A DNA stretch of 64,000 bases. It comes from Acinetobacter cumulans. GTDB lineage: Bacteria > Pseudomonadota > Gammaproteobacteria > Pseudomonadales > Moraxellaceae. The number at the start of each line of letters is the position of its first letter. The first letter of the stretch is position 1. A model generated the notes under the pieces. The model was not told the origin of the DNA and searched no databases. It was given only the letters and a program-made list of their open reading frames with translations. The translations under genes and the position numbers were made by a program. Below are positions 16,906 through 26,838 of the stretch, one piece after another. The stretch is from contig NZ_CP035934.2 of NCBI RefSeq assembly GCF_003024525.3, positions 1,612,001-1,676,000 on the forward strand, written 5' to 3'.

Positions 16906-18297
16906 ATGACAAAAATTGAATGGGCAATGGGGCAGATCAAGCTGCTAATTGAGCAAAAAAAATTGCTTGAAGGCAGCCGTGTGCCTTCAGTCCGTCAATA
17001 TTCGAAACAGCTAGGTTGCTCGGTTTCAACTATTGTGGAGGCTTATGCGAGGCTTGTGAGTACAGGAGTGTTGGAATCACGCGTAGGTGCGGGCTACTAT
17101 GTGCGCAAAAACTCGAACACAAACTCGTTATTGGCAGAACTTACAATTGAGTATAGCCGAGAAGTAGACCCGCTCTGGATTTCACGGCAGTCTTTAGATG
17201 CACATGACAATATGCTTAAACCCGGCTGTGGTTGGCTTCCTAAAGAATGGCTGCCTGAGCAAACACTTCGTAAAGCACTTAAACTGGTCGCGAAATCTGA
17301 AAGCCATTTTTTATTAGATTATTCTACGCCACACGGCCATGCCGATTTACGGCGCTATATTGCGCGTAAGCGTGAGGCTTATGATGTGCATTTAAATCTG
17401 CAACAGATTTTGATTAGTGATTCTGCAACGCATTCTATTGATTTAATTTTCAGAAACTTATTACAAGCGGGTGATTACATCATTATTGATGACCCGTGTT
17501 ATTTTAATTTTAGAGCTTTAGCAAAAGCGCACAGGCTCAATTGTATTGCTGTGCCTTTTGGCAAGTATGGCCCAGAGATTGAAGCATTCAAACACGCATT
17601 GCAATTTCAGCCTAAACTGTATTTAACCAATTCGGGTATTCATAACCCAACAGGTGCAACGCTTTCAATGCAAACTGCCTTCGAGATTGCAAAATTGGCA
17701 GAACAAAATGGCTTAATGATTGTTGAAGATGATATTTTTGCTGAATTGGAATATTTTCATGCACCGCGCTATTTGACCTTGTTGGGTTTAAAACAGGTGA
17801 TACAGATTGGCAGTTTTACCAAAACCCTCTCTGCAGCCGTGCGCTGCGGTTATATTATTGCGCAAGAGGCCATGATTGATCAGCTCATCGACCTCAACAT
17901 TGCGACGCATTTCAATACCAGTCATTTGAATGCTGAAATTATTTATCAGACACTGACGGACAGCAGTTATATCCGGCATATTGAATGGATTAAAAAGCAG
18001 CTGCAAAAACACATGATGGCAACGGTCAAGCAATTAGCAGCATTGGATATACATCCTGTCGCAATGCCCAAAGCAGGAATGTTCCTTTGGTGTCAGTTGC
18101 CTGCGCATATAGATGCAGCTGAACTGTCTAAAAGCTGTCTGGCCAACGGTATTATTCTTGCTCCGGGCAATTCATTTAGCCAAGCGAAAAATGCACACCA
18201 GTTTATGCGTTTTAATGTTGCGCAGTGTATAGACAAAAAAGTCTACGATGTTTTGGCCGCATGTTTGAATTCACAAAAAATATTGCATGCGGGTTAA
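16906..18297 (+). CDS. MocR-type regulator (GntR HTH fused to aminotransferase domain)
   Basis: About 463 residues. The N-terminal winged helix (LLEGSRVPSVRQYSKQLGCS, residues ~20-40) is GntR-like. The remaining ~360 residues are a fold-I aminotransferase with the PLP lysine in IGSFTKTLSAAVRCGY and the NSGIHNPTG and EDDIFAELEY motifs. MocR proteins bind PLP as an effector. The divergent EamA transporter is the likely target. ATG 16906 fits the family N-terminus (MTKIEWAMGQI). TTG 16867 and GTG 16870 are in frame upstream but none of the three has a good ribosome-binding site. Confidence 0.88.
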   Translation: MTKIEWAMGQIKLLIEQKKLLEGSRVPSVRQYSKQLGCSVSTIVEAYARLVSTGVLESRVGAGYYVRKNSNTNSLLAELTIEYSREVDPLWISRQSLDAHDNMLKPGCGWLPKEWLPEQTLRKALKLVAKSESHFLLDYSTPHGHADLRRYIARKREAYDVHLNLQQILISDSATHSIDLIFRNLLQAGDYIIIDDPCYFNFRALAKAHRLNCIAVPFGKYGPEIEAFKHALQFQPKLYLTNSGIHNPTGATLSMQTAFEIAKLAEQNGLMIVEDDIFAELEYFHAPRYLTLLGLKQVIQIGSFTKTLSAAVRCGYIIAQEAMIDQLIDLNIATHFNTSHLNAEIIYQTLTDSSYIRHIEWIKKQLQKHMMATVKQLAALDIHPVAMPKAGMFLWCQLPAHIDAAELSKSCLANGIILAPGNSFSQAKNAHQFMRFNVAQCIDKKVYDVLAACLNSQKILHAG

Positions 18298-18380
18298 AGT
18301 GATGCAATCTAAAAAATCTTTAAGATATAAATTTTAGATTCGACAGAACAAAATGAAATGACAGTGCAAAAAATGCATGA

Positions 18381-18818
18381 TCAGCCGTCATATTCAACAT
18401 AATCCCACAGATTTAAACGGGCTTTAATTTCTTTACGGATATTGGGCATCATCGGCAGCAAGGTGCCGTCAATCCAAAGACTCAGCGCTTGCGCAGACAG
18501 TTGCTGTTCATTTGCATCAATTAACTGCGCGCCTTTAACCAGCACCAATGTTTCACTTGAAGCTGGAGTTTCAATGCCTTTGAATAATACTTGCAACTCA
18601 TAACCTGTATCTTGAATCAGCCATTCCAATTCAATTTGAATATTTTGGCTCGACTTTAAAACAGCTTGTCCTTCAATCAGTTCATTTTCAGAGAGGCAAT
18701 CATGTTCAACACGGACTTTAGAGAGCATCCATTCTTGCGCTTCTAAGTCGTTTAAAGTCTTATTTGGCGTTAAAATATCACTTAAATTAAACTGACGGCT
18801 TAAATCAAAAAATTGCAT
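18381..18818 (-). CDS. Hypothetical protein, 145 aa
   Basis: An acidic soluble protein without signal peptide or membrane helix. It has beta-like segments (IQIELEWLIQDTGYELQVLFKGIE) and ends in RLNLWDYVEYDG. I recognise no domain. It is convergent with the MocR gene and divergent from the methyltransferase gene, with a GGAGGG-type ribosome-binding site just before its ATG, so it is very likely expressed. Possibly a conserved genus-level protein. Confidence 0.7.
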   Translation of the reverse strand: MQFFDLSRQFNLSDILTPNKTLNDLEAQEWMLSKVRVEHDCLSENELIEGQAVLKSSQNIQIELEWLIQDTGYELQVLFKGIETPASSETLVLVKGAQLIDANEQQLSAQALSLWIDGTLLPMMPNIRKEIKARLNLWDYVEYDG

Positions 18819-18978
18819 AGGAGGGAGAATCGCAATAATAGCGGGGCACAGAAAAAATACAATTTTAAAGCAATGAAATATGGCTGTAAAACAATTGCAT
18901 AAACTGATCTTTATTTTGTATAAAGAATAAACATTTAAATATCAGTCCAAATAAGAAAATGATTCGGAGGAGCTAAAA

Positions 18979-19665
18979 ATGCAGCAAGACGTTTTATGTC
19001 CGATCGACCTTAGAAATGAAGCGGACGCAGTGCAGTGGGCCAATGAAGTCAATGTGAAACGGCCGTGGCGGTATGAAATATTTGATGATTACGCAGCTGA
19101 AATATCCCAGCATGCGCCAAATGCCCGCATTTTGGAGCTGGGTTCAGGTCCGGGTTATTTGGCGTCCCATGTGTTAAAACATTGCCCGAATATCCAATAC
19201 ACCGCTTTTGATTTCTCAGACGCCATGCATACCTTGGCTAAAAATAGACTATCAGCATCAGAACTGAACAGAATCCAATTTGTAACGGGTAATTTTAAAG
19301 ACCGTCATTGGCCGGATTTATTGCTGCAGAATTTAAGACAGCAGCAGTCCATCGAACTCAATGCAAAAGCTGCGCCTGCTGAACCGTGTATCGGCGTTTT
19401 TGATGTCATTATCATTCATCAAGCCTTGCATGAATTGCGCCATAAATGCCACGCAGCTCAATTTCATCAAGCCGTTCAAATGCTGATGCATCCGCACAGC
19501 GTTTATTTTGTCTGTGACCATATTTATGCATCAGATGCGATGCAAAATAATGAACTTTATATGTCAATTGATGAGCATGAAGAGGGTTTGACACAAGCGG
19601 GATTCAACAAAATTAAGTTTATTAAAAATTTAAAGGGTTTGGCTTTATTTAGAGTTCAGCGGTAA
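18979..19665 (+). CDS. Class I SAM-dependent methyltransferase
   Basis: 228 residues. Motif I ARILELGSGPGYLASHV lies near residue 50, followed by the acidic motif II (FDFSDAMHTL) and VIIIHQALHELRH (motif III/IV region). It transfers a methyl group from S-adenosylmethionine to an unidentified acceptor. GGAGGAG precedes the ATG by 7 bases, a strong ribosome-binding site. Monocistronic, convergent with the PLD gene. Confidence 0.85.
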   Translation: MQQDVLCPIDLRNEADAVQWANEVNVKRPWRYEIFDDYAAEISQHAPNARILELGSGPGYLASHVLKHCPNIQYTAFDFSDAMHTLAKNRLSASELNRIQFVTGNFKDRHWPDLLLQNLRQQQSIELNAKAAPAEPCIGVFDVIIIHQALHELRHKCHAAQFHQAVQMLMHPHSVYFVCDHIYASDAMQNNELYMSIDEHEEGLTQAGFNKIKFIKNLKGLALFRVQR

Positions 19666-19714
19666 CTCTTCATGATTTTGCCACTGAAAAGTTAATTATG
19701 TCATTCATTTGCAA

Positions 19715-21268
19715 TTACATCATCCATTCAAGTGGCAAATAAGACACGAACTTCATACTCAATCTTTGGAATTTAGTTGTTTCGGGTTCTTGTTTTAATT
19801 CTTTGATTGTCCCATTTGCCTGTCGATCTAACCAAATTAAATCATTGTTTTGATCCAGTTTAACTTCATAGGCAATATGTGGAAGGTATTGATCTAATGA
19901 TGCAGAAATTTCATTTTGTAATTGCTCAGACTCAACGACTAAGCCAACTTCAGTATTCAAGTTTGCTGATCGTGGGTCGAAATTAAATGAGCCAATAAAG
20001 ACCATTCCATCTATATCAAAGAATTTTGCATGTAGACTCGATGCATTTTTACCTTTAGCGGGAATAATATTTCCCGTGACAATTTCATACCATGTGCGCT
20101 TATTACGTTCAATATACGGTTTAAACTCATAAAGTTTTACGCCATTTTTGAGTAAATCCTTACGGTATTTTTGGTAAAAAGAGTGTACGACCGCGACATC
20201 ATTGGCAGCTAAGGAATTGGTGAGTACACGAACTTTTACCTTATTTTGTGCTAAAGCACCTAAGTAAGCTGTAGCTTTTTCAGTAGGCACAAAATAGGCC
20301 GATACCAATTCCATATTGTGTTTTGGGTTGCCCATTAAATGCTGCATTTGTTTGTAAATGAGCTGTTGATCATGCGCTGTTCCACGAATTTTATTAGGAT
20401 GGTCTGCGATAAAGTGCGCATTTGCCCAGCGAATTTGTTTTTGTTTTAACTCTGCTGACAGAACTTTTTGTGCATATTCAATGCGATTCTCTACATTATT
20501 TTTACGCACAGCATCCAGTTCATAATGTTGCCGTAACTGAGCTAATTCAGCCGTAGAGCTGGATCCTAAAAGTTGAGTTACGCTATAGCTCAGATCATCA
20601 TTCCAAAATTGTAGAAAAACCGCGTTGGCTTCTTGCACGGCTATGCCATAAAACAAAATATCTAAATCGGTAAATTGAAAGCTTTCACTTGCATCAAAGT
20701 ATTCTCGGCTAATATTTCGGCCACCCGTTACAGCAATTGCACCATCCGCAATAATCAATTTATTGTGCATGCGGTGGTTAATCTGCTTTAAGCGAAATGC
20801 GTAATCAATGACACGAAAATTTCGGTATTTATAAGGATTAAAAATCTTAATAGAAAAATTAGGATGTGATGCCAGTGCCTTTAGCGTGTCATCTAATTGA
20901 GTTCCATTTTGATCATCAATTAATAAACGAACTTTTACCCCACGATCTGCAGCTTTTAATAATTCTTGCAACATCATGTGGCCAATAAAATCATCTTTCC
21001 AAATATAGTATTGCAAGTCGATATTGTGCTTAGCATTCCGAATAAGATGTATACGAGAGGCAATACTCATAAAAGCATCATCTAAAGCTAAAAATGCAGT
21101 TTGACCTTGGGCTAGTGCTGCTGCGCTATTTTCATCATTTAACCAATGTGCCGATGAAACAGAAATTGGCTTATCTTTTGGTGCTTGATTCATAGCTAAA
21201 CTACATCCCACTAATGGTAATAGCATGATGGGCAGTGCAACTGTTTTTAGCGTGATGTCTTTATACAT
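19715..21268 (-). CDS. Phospholipase D-family lipoprotein (cardiolipin synthase-like)
   Basis: 517 residues. The signal peptide ends in a lipobox (PLVGC, Cys22), so it is likely a membrane-anchored lipoprotein. Two HKD motifs are present: HNKLIIADGAIAVTGGRN and HAKFFDIDGMVFIGSFNFD. DIDLQYYIWKDD precedes the first, as in cardiolipin synthase/PLD family members. It should form or cleave phosphodiester bonds of phospholipids. Related PLD proteins occur in several copies in Acinetobacter. Monocistronic; no paralogue is in the window. Confidence 0.88.
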   Translation of the reverse strand: MYKDITLKTVALPIMLLPLVGCSLAMNQAPKDKPISVSSAHWLNDENSAAALAQGQTAFLALDDAFMSIASRIHLIRNAKHNIDLQYYIWKDDFIGHMMLQELLKAADRGVKVRLLIDDQNGTQLDDTLKALASHPNFSIKIFNPYKYRNFRVIDYAFRLKQINHRMHNKLIIADGAIAVTGGRNISREYFDASESFQFTDLDILFYGIAVQEANAVFLQFWNDDLSYSVTQLLGSSSTAELAQLRQHYELDAVRKNNVENRIEYAQKVLSAELKQKQIRWANAHFIADHPNKIRGTAHDQQLIYKQMQHLMGNPKHNMELVSAYFVPTEKATAYLGALAQNKVKVRVLTNSLAANDVAVVHSFYQKYRKDLLKNGVKLYEFKPYIERNKRTWYEIVTGNIIPAKGKNASSLHAKFFDIDGMVFIGSFNFDPRSANLNTEVGLVVESEQLQNEISASLDQYLPHIAYEVKLDQNNDLIWLDRQANGTIKELKQEPETTKFQRLSMKFVSYLPLEWMM

Positions 21269-21370
21269 AAATGATTTATTTCGCTATAAATTTTATGATC
21301 AGAATATCACCATGTTAAAGGTTGCTTCTGCGAATAAAAAGCGGTTACTGTAGCTCATCTGTTAATTTAG

Positions 21371-22507
<1,137 letters not shown>

Positions 22508-22536
22508 GCTTAAATCTTAGTGATTTAGTCAAATTT

Positions 22537-22564
22537 AAAAACCAAGCTTCGGCTTGGTTTTTTG
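22537..22564 (+). terminator. Rho-independent terminator with TTCG loop
   Basis: ACCAAGC (22541-22547) pairs with GCTTGGT (22552-22558) across the tetraloop TTCG, followed by T6. Ends frmA. Confidence 0.9.
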
Positions 22565-22706
22565 CATTAATTGTTAGACAAAAATGATAAAAAGTGTGAA
22601 AAACACCTGTTTTGACCTGAAATGACATAGTCCATTTTTTCGAACGACTATATTGTATCCAGCAATAAAAGAACAAATGTATATTAATAATTTTACAGGG
22701 AGCAAT

Positions 22707-23723
22707 ATGAACACAGCAGTCTATACGCCTGAATGGGTTCGCGAAGATTTTGTTGACTTTGTTGCAGAAAAATTTCATCCAACATGGGCATGGAAAAAGG
22801 TCAAAGCCGAGCTGGTTTCAAAGCGTGCTTTAAGCCAAGATTTTCATGAGTTTATATTGCGTCCAAATCATAATTTTGATGCAAGTAAGTTTCAGGCTGG
22901 TCAATCGCTTTTAGTCACCGTTGTGGTGAAAGGTGTGCGCCAGCAACGTAGCTATAGCATTATCAATATTGATGAATATGGCATTCATATTGCAGTAAAA
23001 CAACAAGGCGTAGTTTCAAATGCTTTGGCATCAATGCCGATCCATTCGGTGATTGAAATTTCGCAAGTACAAGGCGAATTTACGTTAAACACACCATCTA
23101 CAGAGCCAGTTTTGCTGATCGCATCAGGCAGTGGAATTACTGCAATTTATTCACTCCTGAAGCATGCGCTAAAGCAAAATCAATCAATTGAAATGATCTA
23201 TTTTAGCCGTGATAGTGCTTATCATCATGAAATTGAAAGTTTGCATCAACAGTTCCAAAATTTTACATATCATCTTATCGATACCAGCAAAACCAAGTTG
23301 CACTTCAGTGAAAAATTACTGAAGCATTTGGTCCCAGATTTTGAAAGTCGCATGTGCTATGCCTGTGGTACAGCGGGCATGATGCAAGACTTACATGCAT
23401 TGTATGAATCTACTGAGCGACAAAACCAACTGAAAACTGAATATTTTCAGTTAACGATTGATCCTACATTAGAGGCGCAACAAGTGACTTTTGCACGTGC
23501 ACAGCAGACCTTTATGGCAGATGCTAGCTTGCTTGAAAGTGCTGAAAAGGCCGGATTAAAACCAGCGCATGGCTGTCGAATTGGCATCTGTAACACTTGC
23601 TCATGTACCAAAGTGCAAGGTGCCGTACGCAATGTGCTCACTGGTGAAATTGACCAAGGCAATAATACACAAATTAAATTGTGTATTTCTCAGGCCATCA
23701 GTCCAGTTGTAATTAATCTATAA
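22707..23723 (+). CDS. Ferredoxin reductase for fatty acid desaturase (FAD/NAD + 2Fe-2S)
   Basis: 338 residues from ATG 22707 (AGGGAG seven bases upstream; the in-frame ATG at 22653 has none). Domain order: FAD domain with the flavin motif RQQRSYSI, NAD domain (LIASGSGITAIYSLLKHA), and a C-terminal plant-type [2Fe-2S] ferredoxin domain with HGCRIGICNTCSCTKVQGAV plus a later Cys (IKLCISQA). It passes electrons from NAD(P)H to the desaturase encoded 22 bases downstream. This matches the reductase-desaturase pairs of Pseudomonas (desC/desB). Confidence 0.88.
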   Translation: MNTAVYTPEWVREDFVDFVAEKFHPTWAWKKVKAELVSKRALSQDFHEFILRPNHNFDASKFQAGQSLLVTVVVKGVRQQRSYSIINIDEYGIHIAVKQQGVVSNALASMPIHSVIEISQVQGEFTLNTPSTEPVLLIASGSGITAIYSLLKHALKQNQSIEMIYFSRDSAYHHEIESLHQQFQNFTYHLIDTSKTKLHFSEKLLKHLVPDFESRMCYACGTAGMMQDLHALYESTERQNQLKTEYFQLTIDPTLEAQQVTFARAQQTFMADASLLESAEKAGLKPAHGCRIGICNTCSCTKVQGAVRNVLTGEIDQGNNTQIKLCISQAISPVVINL

Positions 23724-23745
23724 AGCATTTAGGGGAGTAATAAAA

Positions 23746-24900
23746 ATGAATAAACCCTTATTTTTTAATGAAAAAAGCAAGTCTCACTACTTAAGTTCTG
23801 AACAAGTAGAAGAGCTGGGCGCAAAAATTGAAGCCATCCGTCGTGAAGTGATGGACAGCCTCAATGAAAAAGATGCGCAATATATCTATAAAATTCGTAA
23901 CTTTGTACGTTATAGCGAAATCGCATCGCGTGGCATGCTCATGTTTGCAGGTTGGGTGCCACCAGTATGGCTCTTGGCTACAGGGTTATTAGGTATCTCT
24001 AAAATCGTTGAAAACATGGAGCTTGGCCACAATGTGATGCATGGTCAATTTGATTGGCTGAACGATCCTAGTTTGAATGGTGCCAATTATGATTGGGATA
24101 CAATGGCCACAGGTCAAGATTGGAAATATACCCACAATTACGTCCATCATACCTATACCAATATTGTCGGTATGGATCATGACGTTGGCTATGGACTGAT
24201 TCGAGTGAGTGATTCGCAAAAATGGGAGCCACGCTTCTTGTTTAATATTCCACTTGCGATTCAACTGATGGTGTTTTTTGAATGGTATGTTGGAATTCAA
24301 CGCTTACACTTAGAAGATGTAATAGCGTATAAAACCAAAACTTGGGCACAAGTGTGGGAAGAAGCGGCCGATGTCCGTAAAAAAATGAAACGCCAAATTC
24401 TAAAAGACTATGTATTTTTTCCATTAATTGCTGGGCCTAATGCAATCCCAGTATTTGCAGGTAATGCAGTTGCAAACGTGATTCGTAGTTTATGGGCATC
24501 TGCAGTAATTTTTAACGGACATTTCACAGAAGATACTGAAACTTTTGAAATGGACAATACCGAGAACGAAACCCGCGCAGAATGGTATTTACGACAAATC
24601 CGTGGTTCGAGTAATTTCACAGGCACACAGTGGTTGCATATTTTAAGTGGTAACTTAAGCCATCAGGTTGAGCATCATTTATTCCCAGACATGCCAGCCA
24701 ACCGTTATGCCGAAGTTGCGCCAAAAATTAAAGCGTTGTGTGCTGAATATGGTATTAACTACAATGAAGCCAGCTTTATGAAGCAGTTTGGCAGTGTTTG
24801 GGTACGTTTGGCAAAAGCATCTTTACCTAATGACTGGAAAGCAGAAGCAAAATATTATGCTACTAAAGCCAAAACACGGTTACAGGCTTTATTCGGTTAA
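23746..24900 (+). CDS. Membrane fatty acid desaturase
   Basis: 384 residues, with membrane segments near 60-90 and 165-185. Three histidine boxes for the di-iron site: HNVMHGQ (~103), HNYVHHTYTN (~135) and HQVEHHLFPDMP (~305). It introduces a double bond into acyl chains using electrons from the upstream reductase, adjusting membrane fluidity. AGGGG lies 9 bases before the start. The pair is closed by a terminator at 24930. No DesT-type regulator is adjacent. Confidence 0.9.
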   Translation: MNKPLFFNEKSKSHYLSSEQVEELGAKIEAIRREVMDSLNEKDAQYIYKIRNFVRYSEIASRGMLMFAGWVPPVWLLATGLLGISKIVENMELGHNVMHGQFDWLNDPSLNGANYDWDTMATGQDWKYTHNYVHHTYTNIVGMDHDVGYGLIRVSDSQKWEPRFLFNIPLAIQLMVFFEWYVGIQRLHLEDVIAYKTKTWAQVWEEAADVRKKMKRQILKDYVFFPLIAGPNAIPVFAGNAVANVIRSLWASAVIFNGHFTEDTETFEMDNTENETRAEWYLRQIRGSSNFTGTQWLHILSGNLSHQVEHHLFPDMPANRYAEVAPKIKALCAEYGINYNEASFMKQFGSVWVRLAKASLPNDWKAEAKYYATKAKTRLQALFG

Positions 24901-24929
24901 ATTAAGCAATAGAGTTTAAACACGATGAG

Positions 24930-24969
24930 AAAGCATCAATTCTGAGTTTTTGAAGGATTGATGCTTTTT
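24930..24969 (+). terminator. Rho-independent terminator
   Basis: AAAGCATCAAT (24930-24940) pairs with ATTGATGCTTT (24957-24967), followed by T. Ends the reductase/desaturase operon. The DNA from here to 25130 is AT-rich with no gene seen. Confidence 0.75.
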
Positions 24970-25130
24970 ATACTACAGAAACATCAGTCTGTTTGTCGTT
25001 CAGCATAATTTAGACCCGTCGAGAAAATGATTTATATATTAAAAACAGTAGATGAACTATAAATATAGCTAAAATGTGCTTTTGAGCAAAAAATAGTGTA
25101 AATATTTAGCAATAATTTATTGAAATGCTA

Positions 25131-25159
25131 TTGTCAAAGTATTGAATACAGCGTATTTT
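25131..25159 (+). promoter_or_regulatory. Predicted sigma-70 promoter of the DAHP synthase gene
   Basis: TTGTCA (25131-25136), a 17-base spacer, and TATTTT (25154-25159). The start of transcription would be near 25166, about 28 bases ahead of the first leader peptide and ~350 bases ahead of the structural gene, as expected for an attenuated leader. Confidence 0.55.
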
Positions 25160-25193
25160 AATTTTCAGACAGATACCTTTTGATGAAATCAAG

Positions 25194-25250
25194 ATGTTAA
25201 AGCAACCATTAATCTCAAACGCTTACTATTATTTTTGGCAATTTAGATAA
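25194..25250 (+). CDS. Leader peptide 1 of the DAHP synthase attenuator, 18 aa
   Basis: ATG 25194 to TAA 25248-25250 encodes MLKQPLISNAYYYFWQFR. Six of its last eight residues before the final Arg are aromatic: Tyr-Tyr-Tyr-Phe-Trp-Gln-Phe. The Trp/Gln/Phe codons and the stop lie within the 5' arm and loop of hairpin 25237-25255. A mutually exclusive structure set and a terminator follow. This is the layout of classical amino-acid attenuators (trp, phe, his leaders). Its ribosome-binding site is weak (AAG just upstream). Ribosome stalling on Tyr/Phe/Trp codons should prevent terminator formation. Confidence 0.7.
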   Translation: MLKQPLISNAYYYFWQFR

Positions 25251-25329
25251 TTGCCTGAACGCGTTCGGGCACGGAAAATGGTTGCCCACCAAGTTTATAC
25301 CTGATCGGCAACCCTGATCAGGTTTTTTT
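25237..25329 (+). terminator. Transcription attenuator: alternative hairpins plus terminator
   Basis: Paired segments in order: GGCAATT/AATTGCC (25237-25243 with 25249-25255); GCCTGAAC/GTTCGGGC (25253-25260 with 25263-25270, overlapping the first); GGGCA/TGCCC (25267-25271 with 25283-25287, overlapping the second); GGTTGCC/GGCAACC (25280-25286 with 25307-25313). The terminator is ACCTGATC/GATCAGGT (25299-25306 with 25316-25323) followed by T7. Each step overlaps the next, so ribosome position on leader peptide 1 decides whether the terminator forms. Confidence 0.7.
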
Positions 25330-25366
25330 ATATCTCGATTTTTATAACACTTTTGGAAGATTAGAC

Positions 25367-25471
25367 ATGATGACTTTTAACTATTCATATTTTAGCAGCG
25401 CATATTGGTTTTACTTTAGTCAATTTATGACACTCAGCCAGCAATCCCTTAGACCCATAACGCTCAAATAA
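25367..25471 (+). CDS. Leader peptide 2, aromatic-rich, 34 aa
   Basis: ATG 25367 to TAA 25469-25471, between the attenuator terminator and the DAHP synthase gene. It has a better ribosome-binding site than peptide 1 (GGAAG, 7-base spacing). Residues 4-20 are FNYSYFSSAYWFYFSQF; ten of the first twenty residues are Phe, Tyr or Trp. The tail is MTLSQQSLRPITLK. The stop lies 6 bases before a hairpin that abuts the synthase ribosome-binding site. Such composition is hard to explain except as a second sensor of charged aromatic tRNAs. ATG 25370 is an alternative start. Confidence 0.6.
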   Translation: MMTFNYSYFSSAYWFYFSQFMTLSQQSLRPITLK

Positions 25472-25477
25472 AAGATC

Positions 25478-25498
25478 GGACTGTCATGCGCACAGTCC
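25478..25498 (+). promoter_or_regulatory. Hairpin adjoining the DAHP synthase ribosome-binding site
   Basis: GGACTGT (25478-25484) pairs with ACAGTCC (25492-25498) around CATGCGC. It ends 2 bases before AGGA (25501-25504), the ribosome-binding site for ATG 25512. There is no T-run, so a role in translation is more likely than termination. The loop ATGCGC is complementary to GCGCAT at 25398-25403 inside leader peptide 2, just before its Tyr-Trp-Phe-Tyr-Phe codons. Confidence 0.5.
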
Positions 25499-25511
25499 AA
25501 AGGAATGACCA

Positions 25512-26567
25512 ATGAATGCCTTAAATATCACATTAGAAAAAACTGTTACAACAGAAACTATTTTAAGCTTACCGCACCAATTGAAAGCGCAATTACCACT
25601 TTCAAATACATTGGCAATGCAAATTGCGACTCAGCGTCAAACTATACAAAATATACTCGAAGGCAAAGATCGCCGTTTAATGGTCATTACTGGACCATGC
25701 TCAATTCATGACCCAGTTGCTGCACTTGAATATGCAGAAAAACTCAAAAAAATTCAGGTACAAGTTCAAGACCAAATATTCCTTGTGATGCGTGCATACA
25801 TTGAGAAACCACGTACCACAGTGGGTTGGAAAGGTTTCCTATACGATCCAAATTTAGACAATTCATCTGATATGCAATCAGGTTTACAAAAGTCACGTGA
25901 GCTTTATTTGCAAATTATCGAAATGGGTTTACCTATTGCATCAGAAATTTTAAGCCCAATGGCCACAGCCTATTTCGATGACTTATTGGCATGGGGTGCA
26001 ATTGGTGCACGCACCAGCGAATCACAAATTCATCGTGAAATCTCGAGTCACATGCCTTATAGCATTGGCTTCAAAAATGGTACAGATGGCTCAATTCAAA
26101 TTGCTTTAGATGCGATTCAATCTGCATCGCAACCGCATCAATTCATGGGCATGAGTCAATCTGGGTTACCAAGTATTTTAATGTCTAAAGGTAATCCAAA
26201 AGCACATATAATTTTACGCGGTTCAAATACTGGCCCAAACTATGCCTTAGCTGAAATAGAAAAAATCCAAGCCAAAATTAAACATGAAATGCCTGCTTTA
26301 GTGATTGATTGTAGCCATGGAAATAGCCGTAAAGATCCAATGTTACAGCCTGAAGTGCTACGCACAATTGTATTAGAACGTCAGTTAAGTAATGTCCGTG
26401 GTGTTATGTTAGAAAGCTTTTTGGTGGATGGCGCACAAAAAATTTCTGACCAGATGTGTTATGGACAATCTGTAACTGATGGTTGCTTAGGATGGAGCAA
26501 AACCGAGGATCTTTTACTTGAAGTTGCCGAACAATTACGTACTCAAAGTTTAAAGCGTAGCGCGTGA
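25512..26567 (+). CDS. aroG: 3-deoxy-7-phosphoheptulonate (DAHP) synthase, class I
   Basis: 351 residues, the standard length of the AroF/AroG/AroH family. Signatures: LMVITGPCSIHDP (PEP binding), RAYIEKPRTTVGWKGFLYDP, GARTSESQIHRE, KNGTDGS, ILRGSN and DCSHGNS (metal and substrate ligands). It condenses PEP and erythrose-4-phosphate, the first step of the shikimate pathway. Which aromatic amino acid feeds back cannot be read safely, so the symbol is a family-level choice. The long leader with two aromatic-rich peptides strongly suggests regulation by Tyr/Phe/Trp supply. A competing ATG at 25505 is out of frame. Confidence 0.92.
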   Translation: MNALNITLEKTVTTETILSLPHQLKAQLPLSNTLAMQIATQRQTIQNILEGKDRRLMVITGPCSIHDPVAALEYAEKLKKIQVQVQDQIFLVMRAYIEKPRTTVGWKGFLYDPNLDNSSDMQSGLQKSRELYLQIIEMGLPIASEILSPMATAYFDDLLAWGAIGARTSESQIHREISSHMPYSIGFKNGTDGSIQIALDAIQSASQPHQFMGMSQSGLPSILMSKGNPKAHIILRGSNTGPNYALAEIEKIQAKIKHEMPALVIDCSHGNSRKDPMLQPEVLRTIVLERQLSNVRGVMLESFLVDGAQKISDQMCYGQSVTDGCLGWSKTEDLLLEVAEQLRTQSLKRSA

Positions 26568-26587
26568 AGATTATGATCAACTTTTGG

Positions 26588-26622
26588 AAGTGGCTGAGTA
26601 TTTGACTTGGCCACTTTTGTGT
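26588..26622 (+). terminator. Probable terminator after the DAHP synthase gene
   Basis: AAGTGGC (26588-26594) pairs with GCCACTT (26610-26616), followed by a short, interrupted T-run (TTTTGTGTTT). Moderate strength. Confidence 0.5.
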
Positions 26623-26838
26623 TTACATTTGCATTTTAGTCCAGCGACAAAAGGTCATAAGTCAATATTTTACCTATAAATATGATGATATAGACATTTT
26701 TTATTAGAAAATGTTTTAAAATTAGATGTTTATAATTGAGCGCATAATAAAAAACATGCACAATTGAATTTTAAAAAATAATCATGAGTAGGCCTTACTT
26801 TTTTGGTCTGCTGCTTTTTGTGTTTGGGGAAAACCACT

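Noticed and set aside
25505..25711. 68-codon frame starting at ATG 25505, overlapping the DAHP synthase start
   Set aside because: It runs out of frame inside the synthase coding region, and the family-like protein starts at 25512; the ATG at 25505 is too close to the ribosome-binding AGGA.
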